NCBI GenBank assembly: GCA_013336525.1
Contig: JAAXTM010000010.1
Location: 1 to 64,000, forward strand
Direction: 5' to 3'
From: Geobacteraceae bacterium
Lineage (GTDB): Bacteria; Desulfobacterota; Desulfuromonadia; Geobacterales; Pseudopelobacteraceae
Length of the DNA stretch: 64,000 nt
Under the pieces are notes generated by a model that saw only the letters and a list, made by a program, of their open reading frames with translations, made no database searches and was not told the origin of the DNA. The first letter of the stretch is position 1; each line of letters begins with the position of its first letter. Below are positions 49,511-58,471 of this stretch, one piece after another. The translations under genes and the position numbers were made by a program.

Positions 49511-50929
49511 CTACCGCTTGCGTTTGCCCCGTACGGAAAGTCTTATTGTGACGGGAGTGTCTCTGAGCACAGAGACCTGTTTTTCGGGCAGCCGCAAATT
49601 TTTTAAATACTCTTTCCCTCTTTCCAGTTGGCTTGCATCGATATCTTCTGTCGCTATTGATATGATCTGTGAAATCTGACTTGCTGGTCCCTCTATGACA
49701 ACTGAGCTCGGATCACTTGTGACTTGAGAAAGCAATTGCCCGTGTGGCAGACTGCCTTTGGTAATTACTTTTACCGGCACACTCTTGCGAACCTTCTTTT
49801 CTGCAAAAACTCGCACGCTCGATGGAGATACCGATGTTATTGTCATGCCTGATGGAGCGGTAATGGCGTCATGACTTATTCGAATGGCTGTTGTTCCTTC
49901 TGCAATTTTGGATGCATCTATTTCTGCGGTCAGGTCGAGCTTTGAAGGAGTTGGAGCCAGACTTGACATAGCTTTTATCTGAACGGTTACATCTTCTGGC
50001 AGGGTTCGGAGCAGAACAAGGCCTTCAGGGACCCCGTGTAAACGTACCGGAGCAGTTACAGTTGTGATCTGTCCCTGTCGGGTTGTAACCAGCCCCCAAA
50101 AAACACACACGCCGAGCAGAAGTGAAACCTTTGGGAGCAGATTAGAAAAAAGGCGTTGTCGCATTGTAACGCGGGGGCGTTCGGTCTCATTTCTCAGTAA
50201 TTCATCCAAAGCCATAATCAGTTCTGTGGGGGTGCTCATGCTGCGAAACTTTCCGGATGTTGCCAGGGAAACTTCCCCACGTTCCTCTGATATGGCGACA
50301 ACAACAGCATCGCTCCTTTCAGCTAGTCCGAGAGCTGCACGGTGGCGTGTGCCAAGGTACTGAGGGATATCCGGGTTGACCGAGAGCGGCAGGTGGCAGG
50401 CCACCTTTTCGATCCTGCCATTATTGATGAGGGCCGCTCCGTCGTGAAAGGGGGCTCCATCATAAAAGATTGACTCCAGCATCTGGGGTGAAATTTCACT
50501 GTTTATTACTACCCCGTTTGTCAGCAGATCTTGCAGTGATTCATTCCCTTGAAAAACTATCAGGGCCCCGGTCCTTTTTGCGGCCATCCTGAATAGCGTC
50601 TCTGCAATATCCTGAAATTGACTGTGCTGGGTTTCCTGGTGACTGTCGAGTATATGGCGCAGAAGGCTGAAACGATATAAGGTCTGCCTGATCTCGGTTT
50701 GAAATACGACTATTATGAGAATAATAAGTACTGTGCCAAGTTCTTGAAGCACCCAGCTTGTCATGTAGAGATCCAGAAAACGGGTTGCAAAATAGATCAG
50801 GGTCACTATTCCAAGGCCAAGCAGTACCTGAATAGCCCGCGTACCGCGAAACCACGAATACAGCTGGTAAAGCAGAAATGTCATAATCAATATGTCGGCG
50901 ATATCCTGAATACGGATGGTAGGCATCAC
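49511..50929 (-). CDS. cdaA: Diadenylate cyclase CdaA fused to YbbR domains
   Basis: A 472-residue membrane protein that makes c-di-AMP from two ATP. The first 80 residues hold three helices. The DAC domain (about 100-255) has FYDGAPFHDGAALINN and LGTRHRAALGLAERSDAV, the DGA and RHR catalytic motifs. The C-terminal part (about 285-472) has YbbR-type beta domains after one more helix, with repeats of about 80 residues. In Firmicutes these are separate genes (cdaA and cdaR). Here they are one frame without a stop. The cyclase activity should be intact. Confidence 0.9.
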   Translation of the reverse strand: MMPTIRIQDIADILIMTFLLYQLYSWFRGTRAIQVLLGLGIVTLIYFATRFLDLYMTSWVLQELGTVLIILIIVVFQTEIRQTLYRFSLLRHILDSHQETQHSQFQDIAETLFRMAAKRTGALIVFQGNESLQDLLTNGVVINSEISPQMLESIFYDGAPFHDGAALINNGRIEKVACHLPLSVNPDIPQYLGTRHRAALGLAERSDAVVVAISEERGEVSLATSGKFRSMSTPTELIMALDELLRNETERPRVTMRQRLFSNLLPKVSLLLGVCVFWGLVTTRQGQITTVTAPVRLHGVPEGLVLLRTLPEDVTVQIKAMSSLAPTPSKLDLTAEIDASKIAEGTTAIRISHDAITAPSGMTITSVSPSSVRVFAEKKVRKSVPVKVITKGSLPHGQLLSQVTSDPSSVVIEGPASQISQIISIATEDIDASQLERGKEYLKNLRLPEKQVSVLRDTPVTIRLSVRGKRKR

Positions 50930-51051
50930 TTTATTTGCGGCTCCTGTAGTAGGTGGAGATTCTGTTTTTGCTGGTTAATGGATTGCAAAATGTGCTACAT
51001 AAGCAAGCTGTTTTTATAGCACTTAAATTCCTTAAAAGGTAGTGGAAACGA

Positions 51052-51762
51052 ATGTTCAGGCTTTCTGATAAAGGCGAAAAAATCCAGAAAATGTTCGGCG
51101 CGATTGCCCCCCGGTATGATTTTCTTAACCGGCTATTGAGTTTTGGTATCGACCGCCGCTGGCGGACAAAAGCTGTGCGGCTGCTCAAATACCGCGAGGG
51201 TTCCCGCATTCTTGATGTGGCGACCGGTACCGGCGATGTTGCGCTGGAAATTGCCCTGCGAACACCTGATTCCGTCAAGATTACCGGAGCTGATTTCTGC
51301 AAGGAAATGGTTGATCTTGGCGCTGTCAAGGTAGCGGCCTCTCCATATTCAAGCAGGATTGACCTCAAGGTTGCTCCATGTGAAGATCTGCCGTTTGCCA
51401 ACGATACCTTCGACTCAATAACTATCGCCTTTGGTATCAGAAATGTCGTTGACAGAAAGCTGGGATTGGCTGAGATGTGGCGGGTGCTTCGTCCGGGGGG
51501 GAGGATAGTTATACTGGAGTTTTCCACGCCGCGTTCGCGGTTTTTCAGACATTTGTACTATTTTTATTTCCGCCGACTGTTGCCGGTAGTGGGGGGGCTG
51601 TTTTCGCGTTACAATGCATATAAGTACCTCCCTGACTCAGTACTTGAGTTTCCTTCACAGGAGGAATTCTCACTTATGCTTGCCGAAGCGGGTTTTCGAA
51701 GCATACATCTTCATGAACTTACCTTTGGTATCGCCACGATATATGTTGGTGAGAAAGAGTGA
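51052..51762 (+). CDS. ubiE: Demethylmenaquinone/ubiquinone methyltransferase UbiE (MenG)
   Basis: A 236-residue SAM-dependent C-methyltransferase for the last step of menaquinone synthesis. The SAM motif is LDVATGTGDVALEIAL and PFANDTFDSITIAFGIRNV follows. The N-terminal MFGAIAPRYDFLNRLLSFGIDR is typical. Menaquinone is expected for anaerobic respiration with the nap operon. GGTAGTGGAAACG precedes the ATG. Confidence 0.95.
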   Translation: MFRLSDKGEKIQKMFGAIAPRYDFLNRLLSFGIDRRWRTKAVRLLKYREGSRILDVATGTGDVALEIALRTPDSVKITGADFCKEMVDLGAVKVAASPYSSRIDLKVAPCEDLPFANDTFDSITIAFGIRNVVDRKLGLAEMWRVLRPGGRIVILEFSTPRSRFFRHLYYFYFRRLLPVVGGLFSRYNAYKYLPDSVLEFPSQEEFSLMLAEAGFRSIHLHELTFGIATIYVGEKE

Positions 51763-51795
51763 AAATATATTGCAGATAATTTGAATAGACACAAC

Positions 51796-51819
51796 AAAGG
51801 CGGCCCATAAGCCGCCTTT
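51796..51819. terminator. Bidirectional terminator between ubiE and ychJ
   Basis: AAAGGCGGC pairs with GCCGCCTTT around a six-base loop between two convergent genes. Confidence 0.85.
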
Positions 51820-51839
51820 CCAATTTTAGTCCCCTATCT

Positions 51840-52322
51840 TTATTTTCCACAGCATTTTTTATATTTAAGTCCGCTTCCGCAGATGCATGGGTCGTTGCGA
51901 CCTGTCTTGGTTACTGTCAATGGTTTCTGGCGGATCATCTTTCCTTCGGTAAAATACCAACGACCATCTTTGTTTTTGAATTGTCCGGCTTCGTGATGCT
52001 CGCGGAGATCACCCTTTTCGCTAAAACGTGCAATGAACTCAACTTCTCCGATCGAATCGTCAGCCCCGCCTTTTTTTGTGCTGATTATTTCAAGTCCTTG
52101 CCACTCCGCTGTTTCGGCCCACTCTTTGGTGCCGTTATGATCGTAGCCATCGCGGTGGTCCGGGTGAGTGCTGTCGAAAATAAAATCCATCTTGGCAAAA
52201 ACATAGCCGGAATAGCGGGCGCGCATGAGTTGCTCGGCCGTTGTAGCGAGCCGGTCACCTGATATAATCGGTTCACAGCATTCGGAGTAGGGATTCCCGC
52301 TTCCGCATGGACATATAGTCAT
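51840..52322 (-). CDS. ychJ: YchJ-family SEC-C motif protein
   Basis: A 160-residue cytoplasmic protein with SEC-C zinc motifs at both ends: [13 protein letters not shown] at about 4-16 and [15 protein letters not shown] at the C-terminus. The middle carries the YchJ domain ([18 protein letters not shown] and a conserved WY). The start at 52322 has AAGGAGAA upstream. Function is not established. Confidence 0.9.
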   Translation of the reverse strand: MTICPCGSGNPYSECCEPIISGDRLATTAEQLMRARYSGYVFAKMDFIFDSTHPDHRDGYDHNGTKEWAETAEWQGLEIISTKKGGADDSIGEVEFIARFSEKGDLREHHEAGQFKNKDGRWYFTEGKMIRQKPLTVTKTGRNDPCICGSGLKYKKCCGK

Positions 52323-52522
52323 GGTTGATTCTCCTTGGTGCGTCTGGAATGTTTTAGTAAAAGCGTGTAATACTGTTTTTAATGGTTTTTGGATAGTGGC
52401 TGTTTGGTGCCACATATTATGGCCTTTTGTCAATTAGTATCTCAGTTAAGGCTTGTCTCAAATATATTTTACAAGTACACTAAACAATTGCTAAAAAAAT
52501 GTTATCAAAAACGAGGAAAGGT

Positions 52523-52744
52523 ATGACGATTTCAAACAGGGAGTTGCTGGAAACTCCATTGACGGCGCATGAGGCACGGTGGGCAAGCGAGCTCGCGGAT
52601 AAACTTCCTGATGACGTGGATTTGACCTTTGAGGAGTCGAAGATTCTGACCAGGCTTTCGATCAGGGAATGGCCGGACGCTCTTATACTCAAAGTAAAAG
52701 ATGTTATAGATACCGAGGATTTTTTGATTGATGATCCGGATTAA
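52523..52744 (+). CDS. Small acidic protein of unknown function
   Basis: A 73-residue protein with no recognised domain. It begins MTISNRELLETPLTAH and has an acidic C-terminus (DTEDFLIDDPD). The start has GAGGAAAGGT just upstream. No Cys, signal peptide or transmembrane helix is seen. It precedes the lipoprotein gene by 58 bases, so they may share a transcript. Confidence 0.6.
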   Translation: MTISNRELLETPLTAHEARWASELADKLPDDVDLTFEESKILTRLSIREWPDALILKVKDVIDTEDFLIDDPD

Positions 52745-52802
52745 ATGTCGTTCGGATAAAGTTGCAAAAAAACGCATACAAAAAGCGAAGGAGTACCACC
52801 GT

Positions 52803-53894
52803 TTGAAATACCATAGTAAAATATTTCTCCCATCATTATTGACTTTAGCACTGCTCGCACTGTCGGCCTGTACAGACAATAAAAACGTTGAATTAGAGAT
52901 AAAAGCAAAAGCCCAAAAAGAATCTGAACAGCTTGCTGCTAAAGCCGCTTTTGCAGCCACTACGTCTGCCACCAGAAAGGCTGCGGCTTTTGCCGCACAG
53001 ACCAGTGCCGCTCGTAAATTGGCGCCCCAAATAAAGTACAATGCCGGTGAGAACCCGGAATATGCCGCAAAGTGCGGCTGGCCGGTAAATTGCCCGGCAC
53101 CTCTCCCTGGATCAATCCTGCCAGCAAAGCGCATCGTTGCTTATTACGGCAATCCTCTTTCAAAGAGAATGGGGGCACTCGGTGAATTCCCCAAGGATGA
53201 TATGTTACAACGCCTGAAAGGTGAGGTGGCCAAGTGGCAGGCTGCAGATCCTGCTACTCCGGTGCAGCCGGCACTGCATCTGATTGCTGTTGTTGCACAG
53301 GGGGCTCCCGGTAAGGATGGCAAGTATCGTATGGTTATGCCTGACAAAATCATTAATCAGGTATATGGCTGGACCAAAGAAGCTGGTGCGGTCATGTTTA
53401 TCGATATCCAGACCGGGCATGACGATATCCGCTCGGTTCTGCCGCGCTTTGAGTGGATTCTGAAGAACCCTGACGTTCACCTGGGGATTGATCCGGAATT
53501 TAATCTGATAAAAAGCGGCAAAAAGCCGGGTAAGAAGATCGGAACATTCGATGCGGCTGATATAAATTATGCCTCTGCGTATCTGAAAGATCTGGTCAAG
53601 AAGTATAATCTGCCCCCCAAGGTGTTCACCGTGCACAGATTTACCCGTAATGGCGTCACAAATTCAAAAAATATTGTGCTTCGCCCTGAAGTGCAAATTG
53701 TTATGCATATGGATGGGTGGGGTGCTCCTTGGCTTAAGCGTGATTCCTACAAGGATTACGTTGTCTCCGAGCCGGTTCAGTACACAGGATTCAAGCTTTT
53801 TTACCACAACGACACAAAGAAGGGTGATCCGCTGATGACTCCGCAGGATTTGCTCAAGTTGAATCCGAATCCGCTCTATATCCAGTACCAGTAG
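52803..53894 (+). CDS. Lipoprotein of unknown function
   Basis: A 363-residue protein. I chose the TTG at 52803 because AAGGAG lies nine bases upstream and it gives a compact lipoprotein signal (MKYHSKIFLPSLLTLALLAL with the lipobox Cys at LSAC). The longer frame adds an Arg/Lys-rich stretch without a ribosome site. After an Ala-, Lys- and Gln-rich linker come beta-strand-rich blocks such as RIVAYYGNPLSKRMG, FIDIQTGHDDIRSVLP and HLGIDPEFNL, which look like a TIM-barrel fold. I do not recognise the family. It abuts a radical SAM gene 16 bases downstream. Confidence 0.7.
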   Translation: MKYHSKIFLPSLLTLALLALSACTDNKNVELEIKAKAQKESEQLAAKAAFAATTSATRKAAAFAAQTSAARKLAPQIKYNAGENPEYAAKCGWPVNCPAPLPGSILPAKRIVAYYGNPLSKRMGALGEFPKDDMLQRLKGEVAKWQAADPATPVQPALHLIAVVAQGAPGKDGKYRMVMPDKIINQVYGWTKEAGAVMFIDIQTGHDDIRSVLPRFEWILKNPDVHLGIDPEFNLIKSGKKPGKKIGTFDAADINYASAYLKDLVKKYNLPPKVFTVHRFTRNGVTNSKNIVLRPEVQIVMHMDGWGAPWLKRDSYKDYVVSEPVQYTGFKLFYHNDTKKGDPLMTPQDLLKLNPNPLYIQYQ

Positions 53895-53910
53895 CTGGTA
53901 AGCCCCCGGA

Positions 53911-55422
53911 ATGCTGCTCATATTCCCGCCACTTGCCAAAGCCTGCGAACCTCCTGCCGGTATAGCACGGCTGGGGGCTTCGTTGAAGGCTCACGGCGTA
54001 TCATGCCGAATTCTTGATGCCAATCTGGAAGGGCAACTATGGTTGCTGAAACAACCGTTGGGTACGACAGATACATGGAGTCGCCGGGCTTTCAAGGGGC
54101 GGATACAGAATCTGGCCGCCCTGCGCGACATCAAAATCTATCAGAATCCTGATCGCTACAAGCGGGCAGTCAGCGATCTTAACCGTGTCCTTGCACTATC
54201 TGCTGCCGGGATCGGCGTAACGATCGGGCTTGCCGACTATCAACACAGCGCCCTCTCGCCATTGCGCAGTACTGATCTGCTTGCAGCGGCCGAGGAGCCT
54301 GAGCAGAACCCGTTATACCCCTATTTCAGTCAGCGCCTGCCAGAACTTCTCGCCGATGTCGGAACCGTAGGCTTCTCACTCAACTACCTCAGTCAGGCGC
54401 TTTGCACATTTGCCATGATTGGCCACATAAGAAAACGCTATCCATCGTTGAAAATAGTACTTGGAGGTGGCTTGGTGACCTCCTGGATGCATCGTCCCGG
54501 TTGGATCAATCCCTTTGGGGATCTGGTGAACCATCTGATTTCCGGTCCGGGAGAAACGCCGTTGCTGGCACTCCTGACGAACGGCCGTAAGCCGAATAAG
54601 TATGTGATTCCTGATTATACGTCCCTCCCGCTTGCGGAATACCTTTCGCCAGGCTTGATCCTCCCCTACAGTGCCGGCAATGGTTGCTATTGGAACCGCT
54701 GCTCGTTCTGCCCGGAACGTGCCGAAGGGAATGCTTACCATCCGGTACCGACTGCTCGAGTGTTATCGGATCTGCAGCTTTTGGTCGAACAAACCAGACC
54801 GACTATGATCCATCTGCTTGATAACGCCATCAGCCCGGCACTGCTGCACGCCCTTGCAGAAAATCCACTTGGAACTCCATGGTACGGATTTGCCCGGATT
54901 GATGAACACCTTGCTGATCTTGAATTCTGCCATGCCCTGAAAAGTTCCGGTTGTGCCATGCTTAAGCTTGGGCTGGAGTCTGGAGATCAAGGTGTTCTGG
55001 ACCGGATGTTCAAGGGAATAAATCTATCGACCGCCTCACTGGTTTTGAATAACCTCCGGGAGGCCGGGATTGCGGTTTACTGCTATCTGCTGTTCGGAAC
55101 TCCAGGAGAAACTGTGGTGGAGGCTCGCCGCACGCTTGAGTTTGTTGCCAGCCACCATAAGGCCATTAACTTTCTTAATCTGGCACTGTTCAATATGCCG
55201 CTTTATGGGGATGAAGCAGCGGAATATGGGAATGAGCTGTTCTATGAGGGGGATCTTTCTCTCTATACCGCTTTCAGGCATCCTGATGGCTGGAATCGCA
55301 AAGAGGTGCGGCGCTTTCTGGAAAGTGAATTCAAACGTCATCCGGCCATAGCTGCCATAGTCAGGAACGATCCGCCGCAGTTCAGCTCAAATCATGCCGC
55401 CCTGTTCTGCGGTATACGGTAA
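53911..55422 (+). CDS. B12-binding-type radical SAM protein
   Basis: A 503-residue protein. An N-terminal B12-binding-like domain starts LLIFPPLAKACEPPAGIARLG with a conserved GGG (LGGGLVTSWMHRP). The SAM motif is GCYWNRCSFCPE, a CxxxxCxxC variant. KLGLESGDQGVLDRMFKGI and YLLFGTPGET follow. Start context is weak, but the ATG at 53911 is 16 bases after the lipoprotein stop. The substrate is unknown. The family with this altered cysteine spacing is one I recognise only as B12-binding radical SAM. Confidence 0.83.
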   Translation: MLLIFPPLAKACEPPAGIARLGASLKAHGVSCRILDANLEGQLWLLKQPLGTTDTWSRRAFKGRIQNLAALRDIKIYQNPDRYKRAVSDLNRVLALSAAGIGVTIGLADYQHSALSPLRSTDLLAAAEEPEQNPLYPYFSQRLPELLADVGTVGFSLNYLSQALCTFAMIGHIRKRYPSLKIVLGGGLVTSWMHRPGWINPFGDLVNHLISGPGETPLLALLTNGRKPNKYVIPDYTSLPLAEYLSPGLILPYSAGNGCYWNRCSFCPERAEGNAYHPVPTARVLSDLQLLVEQTRPTMIHLLDNAISPALLHALAENPLGTPWYGFARIDEHLADLEFCHALKSSGCAMLKLGLESGDQGVLDRMFKGINLSTASLVLNNLREAGIAVYCYLLFGTPGETVVEARRTLEFVASHHKAINFLNLALFNMPLYGDEAAEYGNELFYEGDLSLYTAFRHPDGWNRKEVRRFLESEFKRHPAIAAIVRNDPPQFSSNHAALFCGIR

Positions 55423-55487
55423 TTATCGCCTTAACTTTTTAATGCTGGCGTGGTATAAGCATCGCTCATATTTTAGCGGGAGATAAC

Positions 55488-55748
55488 ATGGAAATTTTTG
55501 GCGGTTTCATGGTGATGATGAGTATCATCAGCCTTTTTCTAGCGGTTGTGTGGTTGATTATGCCTTTTGTTGTATTTGCGATCAAAGGGAAGCAGGACCG
55601 GACGCTGGAGATTCTTGAAGCAATAGAAGGGCGACTGGCGACCCTTGAAGCCCGCCTCAATCATGCAGAAACAGAAAATGATAAAGCCGATCTGACCGGG
55701 CATGGCAACATTTCAACCGAATCAGCTATCGAGGAAAAAGAGTCGTAA
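55488..55748 (+). CDS. Small membrane protein with coiled coil
   Basis: An 86-residue protein. One long hydrophobic segment (MVMMSIISLFLAVVWLIMPF and following residues) is followed by a charged coiled-coil (RTLEILEAIEGRLATLEARL). GGGAGATAAC precedes the ATG. Function unknown. It sits 37 bases before fabI, probably on one transcript. Confidence 0.65.
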   Translation: MEIFGGFMVMMSIISLFLAVVWLIMPFVVFAIKGKQDRTLEILEAIEGRLATLEARLNHAETENDKADLTGHGNISTESAIEEKES

Positions 55749-55785
55749 GCATTGCCTGAAGTGCCTAAAACGGAGGATTTTAAAG

Positions 55786-56553
55786 ATGTTGCTACGCGGA
55801 AAAAAAGTTGTAATTTTTGGGGTTGCCAACGACAAGAGTATTGCCTGGGCTATTGCCAAGCTTTTTCATGAGCAGGGAGCCGAGTTGGCGATAACTTACG
55901 CCGGTGAGGCCTTTGAGAAAAGGGTGCGTCCATTGGCGGAGTCTATTGATGCGGCAGCAATAATCCCATGTAATGTTACCAGTGATGACGAGATAACTGC
56001 CGTTTTCAGCGAGCTTGCCAAAGTTTGGGATGGTGTTGATATTGTTATCCATGCGGTTGCTTTTGCCAATAAGGAAGAGCTGAAGGGGACTATTTTAAAT
56101 ACCACCCGTGAAGGCTTTGCCACCGCCATGGACATCAGTGTTTACTCTTTCCTGGCAATTATGAAAGCGGCCGAGTCGATGATGCAGGGGAGGGGCGGTT
56201 CTGCTCTGACCCTCAGTTACTACGGAGCGATGAAGGTGTTTCCGAGTTACAACGTCATGGGGGTCGCCAAAGCGGCACTGGAGGCGTCTGTGCGCTACCT
56301 GTCCGAGGCACTTGGACCTGACGGCACCCGTGTAAACGCTATTTCTGCCGGTCCGATCCGAACCCTGGCTGCGGCCGGGGTTAACGGTTTTCACACTATC
56401 CTCAATCATGTCGAGTCAAAAGCGCCGCTCAGGCGGACAATAACTCAGGAAGATGTTGCCAATTCGGCGCTCTACCTCTGTAGTGACATGGCCAGCGGAG
56501 TAAGCGGTGAGATTCACTATGTTGACGGCGGCTACAATATAATTGGTCTTTAG
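55786..56553 (+). CDS. fabI: Enoyl-ACP reductase FabI
   Basis: A 255-residue NADH-dependent enoyl-ACP reductase in fatty-acid elongation. It has VVIFGVANDKSIAWAIAKL (the FabI-type cofactor loop), Tyr in SYNVMGVAKAALE (Y-x6-K) and RVNAISAGPIRTLAAAG. The start at 55786 has GGAGG nine bases upstream. Longer frames are not needed. Being FabI, it is the usual target class of triclosan and isoniazid-like inhibitors. Confidence 0.95.
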   Translation: MLLRGKKVVIFGVANDKSIAWAIAKLFHEQGAELAITYAGEAFEKRVRPLAESIDAAAIIPCNVTSDDEITAVFSELAKVWDGVDIVIHAVAFANKEELKGTILNTTREGFATAMDISVYSFLAIMKAAESMMQGRGGSALTLSYYGAMKVFPSYNVMGVAKAALEASVRYLSEALGPDGTRVNAISAGPIRTLAAAGVNGFHTILNHVESKAPLRRTITQEDVANSALYLCSDMASGVSGEIHYVDGGYNIIGL

Positions 56554-56644
56554 TAAGTTAGAAGTCATTTTCTGTGCTTTTTGGCAGAAAATACTTCGTT
56601 AACGCACTTATCCTGTTTATCAGGGTTAATTTTGGAGTTATCCC

Positions 56645-58339
56645 ATTAAAGAAGTATTCGGCCACCTTGCAGGTTTAAAATCGAGTCAGATCCAGTCTCT
56701 GGAACGCCTTTACCGGAGGCGGATAGCGGTTGCGGAGTTCTGCTCGCAGGAGTTGGCGGCTCGCCTAGTTGAACTGTCCAGTGATCTTCGTCGTCAGGTT
56801 GGCATCCTCGTCAACCGCGCCGGCAGTGTGGAATATGTCATAGTCGGTGACGAAAAAGGGATAGTAATCCCTGAACTGCGTGATTACCCACTTGGCAAGA
56901 GGGTCATGCGTGGGCTGCGTTTAATTCATACCCACCTGAAAAACGAACCGCTCTCGGAAGACGATCTGACCGATCTTTCCCTGCTGCGCTTTGATCTGCT
57001 GGCCGCCATTCTTTTTACTCCCGGAAAAGCTCAGATAAATGCCCAGTTGGCTTGGCTGTCACCTGATCAAAGAGGGGCAATCACGACCCTCGATCCGATC
57101 AGACCGTTTGAAAAAATTGACCTCGACTGCATTCATTTCATACCTGAGCTGGAAGCCGATCTGGAAAAAGCTGCCCGTGCGGAAACGCGTGCCAAGGATG
57201 CTCTGGAGCGTGCGATTCTGATCTCAGTAACGACCAAAGGAACCCGTCAGGAAGCAGAAGACTCAATCGCCGAGTTACGCGAACTGGCGCGCACCGCCCA
57301 GGTGGAAGCGCTGGACGAATTCATTCAGCGCCCTAAAACCCTTAACCCTCGGACTCTGATGGGGGAGGGGATGATGCGCGACGTCGTCATCAGGGCTATG
57401 CAGCGTAGTGCCAGCATGCTGATCTTCGATCAGGAGCTGACCCCAGCCCAGATGCGTTCAATTTCCGCGATGACAGAGCTGAAGGTTATCGACCGCAGCC
57501 AGTTGATACTGGATATTTTTGCACGTCGGGCAAAAACGCTGGACGGCAAGGTGCAGGTAGAACTTGCGCAACTTAAGTACCTTCTGCCGCGTCTTTCCGG
57601 CCGCGGTGTGCAGATGTCACGCCTGATGGGTGGTATCGGCGGGCGTGGGCCTGGTGAAACCAAGCTGGAGACTGATCGGCGCCGTGTCCGTGATCGGATC
57701 ACCAGTCTGGAGCGGGAACTCAAAGAAATATCCCAGGGGCGTGACCAGCGGCGAAAGCAGCGGGTAAAGGCGGGGGTGCCGATAATATCTATCGTCGGCT
57801 ATACAAATGCCGGGAAATCGACCCTCTTGAATGCCCTGACTAAAAGTGACGTATTCACCGAAGACCTCCTGTTTGCGACGCTAGATACCTCCAGCCGTCG
57901 TCTCCGCTTCCCAAGGGAGCGTGAGGTGATCATCACAGATACGGTGGGTTTTATCCGTTCCCTGCCAAAATCACTAATGGGGGCTTTCAAGGCGACATTA
58001 GAGGAGATGCGCGATGCCGATCTGCTGTTGCATGTCGTGGATGCATCCCATCCCCGTTTTGAGGATCAGATAGCTCAGGTGCGTACTATTTTGGCGGAGT
58101 TGGGCTTGGGGGATAAGCAGGAGCTGTTGGTGTACAACAAAGCTGATATTCTGAATGATATGAAAAAGAAGGATACGGTGGCATTTCTCAAGGTTCGTCA
58201 GTCAGCCAGAACCCAGAATAGCGTCACAGTGTCGGCCCGGGATCGCAAAAGCCTTAAGCCTCTGATGGATGAGTTGCAGAGAAGATTCTGGCCGGAGGAT
58301 GAAGGATTTATAAATGAGGATTGCACCCAAATCGGCTAG
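56645..58339 (+). CDS. hflX: Ribosome-associated GTPase HflX
   Basis: A 564-residue GTPase that splits stalled ribosomes. The conserved N-terminal domain is encoded from about 56645: KEVFGHLAGLKSSQIQSLER is in frame, and no ATG, GTG or TTG occurs before 56753. ATT at 56645 is seven bases after GGAG (56634-56637) and is my preferred start. The G domain has SIVGYTNAGKSTLLNAL, ITDTVGFIRSLP and VYNKADIL. The glycine-rich linker GGIGGRGPGETKLE is present. The 3' end recurs in decayed form at 62005-62194. Confidence 0.88.
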   Translation: MKEVFGHLAGLKSSQIQSLERLYRRRIAVAEFCSQELAARLVELSSDLRRQVGILVNRAGSVEYVIVGDEKGIVIPELRDYPLGKRVMRGLRLIHTHLKNEPLSEDDLTDLSLLRFDLLAAILFTPGKAQINAQLAWLSPDQRGAITTLDPIRPFEKIDLDCIHFIPELEADLEKAARAETRAKDALERAILISVTTKGTRQEAEDSIAELRELARTAQVEALDEFIQRPKTLNPRTLMGEGMMRDVVIRAMQRSASMLIFDQELTPAQMRSISAMTELKVIDRSQLILDIFARRAKTLDGKVQVELAQLKYLLPRLSGRGVQMSRLMGGIGGRGPGETKLETDRRRVRDRITSLERELKEISQGRDQRRKQRVKAGVPIISIVGYTNAGKSTLLNALTKSDVFTEDLLFATLDTSSRRLRFPREREVIITDTVGFIRSLPKSLMGAFKATLEEMRDADLLLHVVDASHPRFEDQIAQVRTILAELGLGDKQELLVYNKADILNDMKKKDTVAFLKVRQSARTQNSVTVSARDRKSLKPLMDELQRRFWPEDEGFINEDCTQIG

Positions 58340-58374
58340 AGCAGTCTTTTTAGGGAATATTGTAGAAAATTTAT

Positions 58375-58409
58375 ACGCCCCGCCTCCTTTAAGGAAGCGG
58401 GGCGTTTTT
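58375..58409 (+). terminator. Terminator after hflX
   Basis: ACGCCCCGC pairs with GCGGGGCGT, with an inner TCC/GGA, then a T-run at 58405-58409. It lies 36 bases past the stop. Confidence 0.88.
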
Positions 58410-58471
58410 GTTGAGGTGCGCAAAGTATCAATGCAGGTCCAGGTAAGGTGAATATCATGTCACGGATGGAA

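Noticed and set aside
52523-52744. Small acidic ORF as a RiPP precursor for the radical SAM at 53911
   Set aside because: It has no Cys, no leader/core boundary and an acidic C-terminus. The lipoprotein separates the two genes.
56568-56592. Hairpin after fabI as terminator
   Set aside because: The stem is AT-rich and loose, and no T-run follows. I could not support it as a terminator.
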